From Candidatus Limimorpha equi (GTDB lineage Bacteria; Bacteroidota; Bacteroidia; Bacteroidales; F082): a stretch of 5,661 nt of DNA. A program made the position numbers and the translations under genes. The notes below the pieces were generated by a model, which saw nothing but the letters and a program-made list of their open reading frames with translations, was not told the origin of the DNA and did not search any database. The DNA is taken from NCBI GenBank assembly GCA_018065885.1, contig JAGHSL010000056.1, positions 1 through 5,661 of the forward strand, read 5' to 3'. Below are positions 1 to 4,521 of this stretch, in pieces (position 1 is the first letter of the stretch; every line of letters starts with the position of its first letter).

Positions 1-1098
1 AACGGCACTTACCTTGTCACGAAATTGCAGCCCAAGTTGTTTGTGGGTCAAAAACTGATTCATGTCGGCGTGTTCCGCAAAAACGATGACCGAATGACCT
101 ACAACGCGGTGTATCGTGACGGCAAGAGCGGTCCGTATTTCGTGAAACGTTTCTCGGTAACTGGGGTCACACGCGATAAGGAATACGACCTCACCCAAGG
201 CAAACCGAACTCAAAGGTGATGTATTTCTCGGCCAATCCGAATGGCGAGGCGGAAGTCATCAAGGTGGTCATTAAGCTGATGAATCAGAAAACCAAAGTC
301 ACAGATTATAGTTTCGCTGACTTGGCCGTGAAGGGTAGGGGAAGCCGTGGCAACCTGCTCACCAAATACGGCATCAAGGAGATTTCGAAGCGCGAAGACG
401 GTGTCTCGACCTTGACGGCACGCGACATTTGGTATGATGACACGGTGCGCCGCCTCAATGCCGACAAGCGCGGCAAATACATTGGCGCCTTTGAAGGCGA
501 TGACCGCATTTTGCAGATTTGCGCCAACGGCGATTTCAAGCTTTGCGGCTTCGACCTCAGCACGCATTTCGACGACGACTTGATTGACATCCGCAAGTTC
601 GACCCCGAAGAAATCTTCTCCGTCGTTTACATTGAAGGCGAAACGCAGAAGATGTATCTCAAGCGTTTCTGCATCGAAAACGAGACCAAACTCAACCAGC
701 GCATTTCGTTTATCGGCGAGAATGAAAACGCCAAATATCTCGATATGTCAACCGACATCATTCCGCGTCTGCTGATCAGTTACAAGGTGAGCGAGGCCGG
801 CAACAGTTTCCCCGACGATGAAATCAACGTGGAAGAGTTTATCGGCATAAAGAGCTATAAGGCGAAAGGCAAACGCTTGTCGACGCGAGAGATAGAAAGT
901 TTCTCGTGGTTGGAACCGATTGAACCCGAAACGCCTGACGATGAACCTGAAAGTAATGATGAAGGCGATGAGCCGGAAACCCAGAAAACGGAAGTACCGG
1001 TTGTTAATCCCGCAGATGTGCCTCTGGAAATCAACGACACCCTTGACGATGACCGCAAGTCGGGCGATGGCGAACAGATGGAATTGAATTTGTTTTGA
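1..1098 (+). CDS. parC: Topoisomerase IV subunit A (ParC/GyrA family), C-terminal part, 5'-truncated
   Basis: The reading frame is open from base 1, so the start and the catalytic domains (winged helix, active-site Tyr) lie upstream; 365 codons remain before the TGA at 1096. What is visible is the C-terminal beta-pinwheel that wraps DNA in type IIA topoisomerase A subunits. It shows a KGRGSRGN blade motif (window residues 111-118) and two ungapped, alignable blade modules, one with VYRDG...VKRF (nt 100-192) and one with VYIEG...LKRF (nt 616-708). The phrase FSVTGVTRDKEYDLTQGKP is, from memory, typical of Bacteroidetes ParC-type proteins. From about residue 303 the protein becomes an acidic, Pro/Glu/Asp-rich, probably disordered tail ending in QMELNLF. 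By family knowledge the enzyme, a ParC2ParE2 heterotetramer, decatenates daughter chromosomes and relaxes supercoils using ATP. GyrA is the alternative, but no GyrA-box (QRRGGKG) is seen in this part and the tail favours ParC. The lipoprotein gene begins 12 bases downstream. Confidence 0.88.
   Translation, partial: NGTYLVTKLQPKLFVGQKLIHVGVFRKNDDRMTYNAVYRDGKSGPYFVKRFSVTGVTRDKEYDLTQGKPNSKVMYFSANPNGEAEVIKVVIKLMNQKTKVTDYSFADLAVKGRGSRGNLLTKYGIKEISKREDGVSTLTARDIWYDDTVRRLNADKRGKYIGAFEGDDRILQICANGDFKLCGFDLSTHFDDDLIDIRKFDPEEIFSVVYIEGETQKMYLKRFCIENETKLNQRISFIGENENAKYLDMSTDIIPRLLISYKVSEAGNSFPDDEINVEEFIGIKSYKAKGKRLSTREIESFSWLEPIEPETPDDEPESNDEGDEPETQKTEVPVVNPADVPLEINDTLDDDRKSGDGEQMELNLF
1075..1095 (+). 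other. C-terminal QxxLxLF peptide (candidate sliding-clamp-binding motif)
   Basis: The last seven residues of the topoisomerase A subunit are Q-M-E-L-N-L-F, immediately followed by the stop codon and preceded by an acidic, probably unstructured linker. This fits the extended beta-clamp-binding pattern QxxLxLF known from DnaN partners such as Hda and polymerase IV/V-type proteins. The match is seen directly; binding to DnaN is inference. Confidence 0.4.
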
Positions 1099-1110
1099 AT
1101 ATTCTAAAAA

Positions 1111-1893
1111 ATGAAACACACCTTATTATATATAATGTTGGCGGCAACGCTTTTCCTCTCAAGCTGCACGATTGAAAAACGTTATGCCAATTTGTTTGTA
1201 GAACAGAGCAAAGGAGCGCAAGTTGCTGTTTATTTTCCTGAATCTGCTAATGTTACAAGTCAGCTGAATATCGCTTTAAACCGCTATTCTACGGTTTTGA
1301 ACGGTTTCAGTCAGGATGAGTTTCTCGACATCATGTATAATGCCTACGCCGAGCGTTTGCGCGATTACAACCTGAATGTCTACATTCCTGAAAACTCGGA
1401 TGATGTACCAGTCGATTCCGTGCATTGGTTAGTGACGCTTTCGAGGATCGAGATTACGGAGAAAATCATTGAGTATGAGGATGTGATGTTCTACAATAGC
1501 CATGAAAACTTTTACAAGCACAACTTGAATGCAGTGAATGTCGCCTCATGGTTTGAACTGAACAATGGTGATTGGCTGCCTGTCCAGTATGGCGAACACA
1601 GCCTTTTGGATGGCTTCAGCTCCAAAGCAGACGATGGATCGCTCCAAGCGTTGAATTACACCTATTCGATTGACACACTGAAAATTACTGATGTGTACAA
1701 TTATGCGGCCTATTTGGGAAAACTTTATGCAGGTTACACCTACGATAGCTTTATGAACCATTATATTTCTGATGAGCTGAAGAAACGTGCTGGCGAGCCG
1801 GCGCTGTTCCTGCGTTACGACCCTTACCGCAAGATGTATGTCTATCTTTACATGGATGATGACGATAAGTTTATTGAAATGGAAAATCAGTAG
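1111..1893 (+). CDS. Uncharacterised lipoprotein downstream of parC
   Basis: This 260-residue protein has a lipoprotein signal peptide: a short basic start (MKH), a hydrophobic stretch at residues 5-16, and the lipobox LSSC with the lipidated Cys at residue 19 (codon 1165-1167). It should therefore be exported by Sec, cleaved by signal peptidase II and anchored to a membrane, probably the outer membrane. Residues after the Cys (TIEKRY) lack a strong acidic cluster of the kind linked to surface export in Bacteroidetes, so a periplasm-facing position is a guess. The mature part has alternating hydrophobic and polar segments, many Tyr, and an acidic end (MDDDDKF). I do not recognise a family and propose no function. 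The ATG at 1111 is chosen because the signal peptide begins exactly there. No Shine-Dalgarno is visible in the A/T-rich 12-base gap to parC, and no promoter lies in it, so co-transcription with parC is likely. Confidence 0.85.
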   Translation: MKHTLLYIMLAATLFLSSCTIEKRYANLFVEQSKGAQVAVYFPESANVTSQLNIALNRYSTVLNGFSQDEFLDIMYNAYAERLRDYNLNVYIPENSDDVPVDSVHWLVTLSRIEITEKIIEYEDVMFYNSHENFYKHNLNAVNVASWFELNNGDWLPVQYGEHSLLDGFSSKADDGSLQALNYTYSIDTLKITDVYNYAAYLGKLYAGYTYDSFMNHYISDELKKRAGEPALFLRYDPYRKMYVYLYMDDDDKFIEMENQ

Positions 1894-1927
1894 TGTTTAA
1901 CAGGTTGATAAACAAATGATTCTGATT

Positions 1928-2003
1928 AATTAGTGTTGTTTCCCTTTTCAGGATAAGATTTAATTGTTGAGGACGTATTTTTCGACAAAGAAAAACACTA
2001 ATT
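1928..2003. repeat. Spaced 10-bp perfect inverted repeat around the acyl-CoA synthetase promoter
   Basis: AATTAGTGTT at 1928-1937 is the exact reverse complement of AACACTAATT at 1994-2003, with 56 bases between them. The right arm overlaps the predicted -7 element at 1999-2006. This could be a pair of regulator half-sites, or chance in AT-rich DNA. The rest of the gap (1894-1998) shows no gene and no convincing terminator. Confidence 0.4.
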
Positions 2004-2006
2004 TTG
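1999..2006 (+). promoter_or_regulatory. Bacteroidetes-type -7 promoter element for the acyl-CoA synthetase gene
   Basis: TAATTTTG matches the Bacteroidetes primary sigma -7 consensus TAnnTTTG exactly. The expected -33 TTTG is weak: at a 19-base spacing the sequence is only TATT (1976-1979). Transcription would start near 2010-2013, giving a leader of about 12-15 bases before the ATG at 2025. This rules against the in-frame TTG at 2004 as the start, because it would lie inside the promoter. Confidence 0.6.
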
Positions 2007-2024
2007 CCCGTTATTTTCGAAACG

Positions 2025-3848
2025 ATGGCTGCAAGAAACTTCAAAGGAAAACCAGTTGATATTCTGACGGATATGCCGCCGAGAATATTTGATTTGTTGC
2101 CTCGTTATCTTGAAAAATACAGCTGGCGCGACTGCATGTATGCCGGCAAGGAGCATGGCGAATGGGTGAAATATGATGGCAAGACATTCTGTGCCTTGAC
2201 CGATGCCATAAGTTTGGGGTTGCTCCATGCTGGCGTTCAGAAAGGCGACAGGGTGGCGATAGTGGCCAACAACAGTCCGCAATGGAACATGATTGACTTT
2301 GCCATTCAGCAACTTGGCGCCATTACGGTTCCGATTTACGCCACCATCAGCCATAACGATTATGACTATATCCTCAATCATGCCGAAGTAAAGGCTATCT
2401 TCATTGAAGGATCGAAAATCTATTTGAAAATCAAGGATTTGTTAGAAAAACTGCCGAGTCTGGAGCTGGTTTATTCGATTCATCCTGTTGAAGGACTGAA
2501 ATCGTTGGATGAGTTGGTTGCTTCAGGTAAGGAAAACACAAACCTGAAAGACAGGCTTAAAGAATTGGAAGCCAGCGTTCTGACCGATGATGTCGCTACA
2601 ATTATCTACACTTCGGGTACTACAGGCCATCCTAAGGGCGTCATGCTTTCGCATCGCAACATTTTAACGGATATTCAGTTCTATTGTCCTCACTATCCCA
2701 TTGATTATACGCATACTACGGTCAGTTATCTGCCATTGTCGCATATTTATGAACGCTCGGTGCTTTACGGTCATGTTTATCTTGGCTCGCCGATTTATTA
2801 TGTCGAAAACGTGGGAACCATCATGCGCGACATTCAGGATGTGAAACCTGAGCATTTTTCGACGGTGCCGCGCGTCATCGAAAAGGTTTATTCCGGCTTG
2901 ATGCACAAAGGTGCGAAACTGAAAGGCTTCAAGAAAAAAGTCTTTTTCTGGGCTTTCGATTTGGCTGGCCGTTACGATGTGTCGAAACGTAACAACAGTT
3001 GGTTTTACCTGCTGAAACTCGCAATAGCTGACCGACTGGTTTTCAAGGAAGTAAGGAATGCTTTCGGCGGGAAAATGAAACTTATCATTTCGGGCGGTGC
3101 GGCCATGCAACCGCGTTTGGTGCGGGTCTTCGGCGCTATGAGGTTGCCTGTCGTTGAAGGCTATGGCCTGACGGAAACATCGCCGGTGATGTGTACCAAT
3201 AGTTTGGTGACGGGCGTCATAAAGGATGGTGTGGTCGGTGTGCCATGCGGTGATCTTGATGTGAGGATTGACGAGGAAAACAGCGAGATTTTAGTGAAAG
3301 GCTCAACCGTGATGAAAGGCTATTACAAAGACCCGGAACAGACGCGCTTAGCTATCGACAAAAACGGCTTTTTCCATACGGGCGATAGGGGCGAATTCGA
3401 TGAAGACGGCATGTTGAAAATCACGGGCAGAATCAAGGAAATCTTTAAGGATTCGATGGGAAAATTCATTTCCCCGGCCTTGATTGAAAACAAGTTTGCC
3501 GAATCGAATTGGATTGGCAACATGATGGTTGTCGGTGAAAATCAGAAATTTGCCGCCGCATTGATTGTCCCGAATTTCGAACAGCTCAGGCATTGGTGCA
3601 GGGAAAACAACATCGTTTATACGACCGATTCGGAAATGACCGAAAACAAGACTGTAATTAAGCGTTTCCGCGAAGAAGTGGATGGGTATAATAAGTTTTT
3701 CGGCGATTTTGAGCAAATCAAGCGTTTCCAACTGCTTGACCAAGAATGGACGGTTGATTCGGGCGAATTGACGCCAAGCCTGAAAATTCGCCGTAAGGTG
3801 ATAGCTGAACGCTATAAGGAAATCATTGACAGACTTTTCGCCGAATAA
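2025..3848 (+). CDS. Long-chain fatty acid-CoA ligase (AMP-forming acyl-CoA synthetase)
   Basis: This complete 607-residue member of the ANL adenylating superfamily makes acyl-CoA from a fatty acid, ATP and CoA through an acyl-AMP intermediate. Length and motifs fit the bacterial FAA1-like (COG1022) long-chain acyl-CoA synthetases. Numbering from the ATG at 2025, the visible motifs are the phosphate-binding loop YTSGTTGHPKG (195-205), YLPLSHIYER (235-244), the adenine-binding ISGGAAMQP (355-363), GYGLTETSP (379-387), HTGDRG with the ribose-binding Asp454, the hinge ITGRIKEIF with Arg469, and the C-terminal ELTPSLKIRRK with the probable adenylation Lys587. All key residues appear intact. No signal peptide or membrane helix is evident, so it should be cytosolic or peripheral on the inner membrane. 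The ATG at 2025 is preferred over an in-frame TTG at 2004 because a promoter element overlaps the latter. It probably activates exogenous or recycled fatty acids for phospholipid synthesis or degradation; chain-length preference cannot be read from sequence. Confidence 0.93.
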   Translation: MAARNFKGKPVDILTDMPPRIFDLLPRYLEKYSWRDCMYAGKEHGEWVKYDGKTFCALTDAISLGLLHAGVQKGDRVAIVANNSPQWNMIDFAIQQLGAITVPIYATISHNDYDYILNHAEVKAIFIEGSKIYLKIKDLLEKLPSLELVYSIHPVEGLKSLDELVASGKENTNLKDRLKELEASVLTDDVATIIYTSGTTGHPKGVMLSHRNILTDIQFYCPHYPIDYTHTTVSYLPLSHIYERSVLYGHVYLGSPIYYVENVGTIMRDIQDVKPEHFSTVPRVIEKVYSGLMHKGAKLKGFKKKVFFWAFDLAGRYDVSKRNNSWFYLLKLAIADRLVFKEVRNAFGGKMKLIISGGAAMQPRLVRVFGAMRLPVVEGYGLTETSPVMCTNSLVTGVIKDGVVGVPCGDLDVRIDEENSEILVKGSTVMKGYYKDPEQTRLAIDKNGFFHTGDRGEFDEDGMLKITGRIKEIFKDSMGKFISPALIENKFAESNWIGNMMVVGENQKFAAALIVPNFEQLRHWCRENNIVYTTDSEMTENKTVIKRFREEVDGYNKFFGDFEQIKRFQLLDQEWTVDSGELTPSLKIRRKVIAERYKEIIDRLFAE

Positions 3849-3857
3849 GGTTTGATT

Positions 3858-3950
3858 GCTCCTTGAGCTTGTCGAAGGGCGCATTGATAATTTCCGTGTA
3901 ATCTGTAGAATTTGTAGTTTGTTGAAAATCAGCGTAATCAGCGGTTTTTC
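3858..3950. repeat. Composite intergenic repeat, copy A
   Basis: This copy begins 9 bases after the acyl-CoA synthetase stop with GCTCCTTGAGCTTGTCGAAG. That head can fold as an imperfect hairpin (CCTTGA / TC-AAGG, loop GCTTG) at 3861-3878. It continues as a 61-bp unit (3878-3938) that recurs at 4021-4081 with only four mismatches, and ends in AATCAGCGTAATCAGCGG followed by five T. Inside the unit, 9-base steps are visible (for example AATCTGTAG then AATTTGTAG). From memory, close variants of the TGAGCTTGTCGAAG word are dispersed in many bacterial genomes; here it looks like non-coding repeat DNA. It may also serve as the 3' end of the upstream transcript, but no classic terminator is visible. 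Confidence 0.75.
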
Positions 3951-4012
3951 TTGTCTCCACGTATCGCGCGTATCTTTTTATCAATTTATCGTCAGTCCAT
4001 CTGTGTTAATTT

Positions 4013-4027
4013 ATGCGCAAGGCGCAT
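4013..4027. repeat. Short perfect GC-rich hairpin at the head of repeat copy B
   Basis: ATGCGC (4013-4018) and GCGCAT (4022-4027) form a 6-bp stem with the 3-base loop AAG. It takes the place that the TGAGCTTGTCGAAG head occupies in copies A and C, joined directly to the 61-bp direct repeat. No T-tract follows, so it is not a good intrinsic terminator. Confidence 0.45.
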
Positions 4028-4100
4028 TAATAATTTCTGTGTAATCTGTAAAATATGTAGTTTGTTGAAAATCAGCGTAATTTGTGTAAACTGTGGTTCG
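4021..4100. repeat. Composite intergenic repeat, copy B
   Basis: Positions 4021-4081 repeat 3878-3938 at 57/61 identity, offset by 143 bases. The tail continues as further 9-base units (AATTTGTGT, AAACTGTGG) before TTCG. The offset is not a multiple of three, so the two copies would be read in different frames, which argues against coding. The sequence between copies A and B (3951-4012) is unremarkable apart from another CTGTGTTAATTT-like fragment near 4000. Confidence 0.75.
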
Positions 4101-4110
4101 AAAAATCATG

Positions 4111-4126
4111 TTCCGCCAAGGCGGGA
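4111..4126. repeat. CCGCC/GGCGG inverted repeat
   Basis: CCGCC (4113-4117) and GGCGG (4120-4124) are separated by AA; flanking T-A and T-G pairs can extend the stem to 4111-4126. In RNA it would fold with a CAAG loop. It stands out as GC-rich in AT-rich surroundings, and no U-tract follows, so a terminator role is doubtful. Confidence 0.45.
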
Positions 4127-4128
4127 GA

Positions 4129-4171
4129 GAGTAAATGCGGAGTAAATTTTCCGAGTAAATTATGAGTAAAT
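4129..4171. repeat. Four GAGTAAAT repeats
   Basis: The octamer GAGTAAAT occurs exactly at 4129, 4140, 4153 and 4164, with start-to-start spacings of 11, 13 and 11 bases and variable filler between. It lies between composite copies B and C. The function is unknown; it could be a small degenerate tandem repeat or clustered protein sites. The stretch from 4172 to 4217 shows nothing recognisable. Confidence 0.6.
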
Positions 4172-4217
4172 TTCTTTTCTTGCGTCAGCCCATATCAATT
4201 CATGTGCTGTTTCCTGC

Positions 4218-4326
4218 GCTCCCTGAGCTTGTCGAAGAGGCCTGTCGAAGGACGCATTTAAAAATTCACCCGATTCGTCCGATTCGCGGTTCATAAAATC
4301 AGCGTAATCCGTGTAATCTGCGGTTT
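4218..4326. repeat. Composite intergenic repeat, copy C
   Basis: The head GCTCCCTGAGCTTGTCGAAG (4218-4237) matches the copy A head with one change. It is then extended by a 13-base partial duplication that repeats TGTCGAAG at 4243-4250 before GGACGCATT. The middle (4259-4293) differs from A and B and carries CGATTCGTCCGATTCG, itself a short repeat. The tail at 4299-4325 consists of three consecutive 9-base units: AATCAGCGT, AATCCGTGT, AATCTGCGG. These are the clearest examples of the 9-base periodicity in the block. Confidence 0.7.
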
Positions 4327-4376
4327 AAAAAAAAATATTCCATAAAATCCTGTTTACCAATCATTTACAACGGTTT

Positions 4377-4453
4377 ACTTATAATTGCTTATAAATTTTA
4401 TAAATCATTGTAATTCAAATTGTTGCAGCAAAACACTTATAATTGCTTATAAA
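4377..4453. repeat. Pair of identical 19-bp AT-rich dyads upstream of a promoter
   Basis: ACTTATAATTGCTTATAAA occurs exactly at 4377-4395 and 4435-4453. Each copy holds two palindromic TTATAA hexamers set 10 bases apart (4379/4389 and 4437/4447), making a dyad TTATAA-TTGC-TTATAA; a fifth TTATAA lies at 4398. The second copy ends 18 bases before the predicted -33 element. The layout resembles a two-site operator or activator region, but no regulator is known here. Confidence 0.5.
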
Positions 4454-4471
4454 ATTTTCCTCGCTAAAATG

Positions 4472-4501
4472 TTGACAAGGTTGAGATATGGAATAAATTT
4501 G
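4472..4501 (+). promoter_or_regulatory. Bacteroidetes-type promoter for the exported-protein gene
   Basis: The -7 element TAAATTTG (4494-4501) matches TAnnTTTG exactly. A TTG (4472-4474, within GTTG) lies 19 bases upstream, in the expected -33 position and spacing. Transcription should begin near 4505-4508, leaving a leader of about 15 bases before the ATG at 4522. This is the best-formed promoter in the window. Confidence 0.72.
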
Positions 4502-4521
4502 CAAGGTGAAAATCAATCGTT

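Noticed and set aside
748..1119. A 123-codon - strand frame opposite the parC 3' end
   Set aside because: It overlaps the parC tail and the lipoprotein start in antisense, and the + strand genes have much stronger support.
1894..1914. Possible terminator hairpin TGTTTA / TAAACA after the lipoprotein gene
   Set aside because: It is a weak A/T-only-closed 6-bp stem with a 9-base loop and no T-tract after it, so there is not enough support for an intrinsic terminator.
2004..2024. TTG start for the acyl-CoA synthetase, adding seven residues
   Set aside because: The TTG forms part of the TAATTTTG promoter element, so the codon would lie upstream of the predicted transcript start. The ATG at 2025 is the natural start.
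2664..3110. A 148-codon open frame on the - strand
   Set aside because: It lies antisense inside the conserved core of the acyl-CoA synthetase and is best explained as a shadow of that gene's codon use.
3348..3884. A 178-codon open frame on the - strand
   Set aside because: It lies almost wholly antisense to the acyl-CoA synthetase, whose motifs are intact across the same bases. Its product shows no recognisable motif and it has no promoter.
3856..4145. Two small + strand open frames (3856-4044 and 3951-4145) in the intergenic block, both encoding a similar peptide around CxICSLLKISVI
   Set aside because: The similarity comes from the 61-bp DNA repeat, whose copies are offset by 143 bases and so fall in different frames. 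The frames have no promoter or ribosome-binding context and follow the 9-base repeat periodicity.
3878..4326. CRISPR-like array
   Set aside because: The repeats are few, unequal in length and diverged, with irregular spacing, internal 9-base periodicity and no cas gene nearby.
4503..4509. Shine-Dalgarno-like AAGGTGA before the exported-protein gene
   Set aside because: It sits about 13 bases from the ATG and at the predicted transcription start, so it is unlikely to act as a ribosome-binding site in this lineage.
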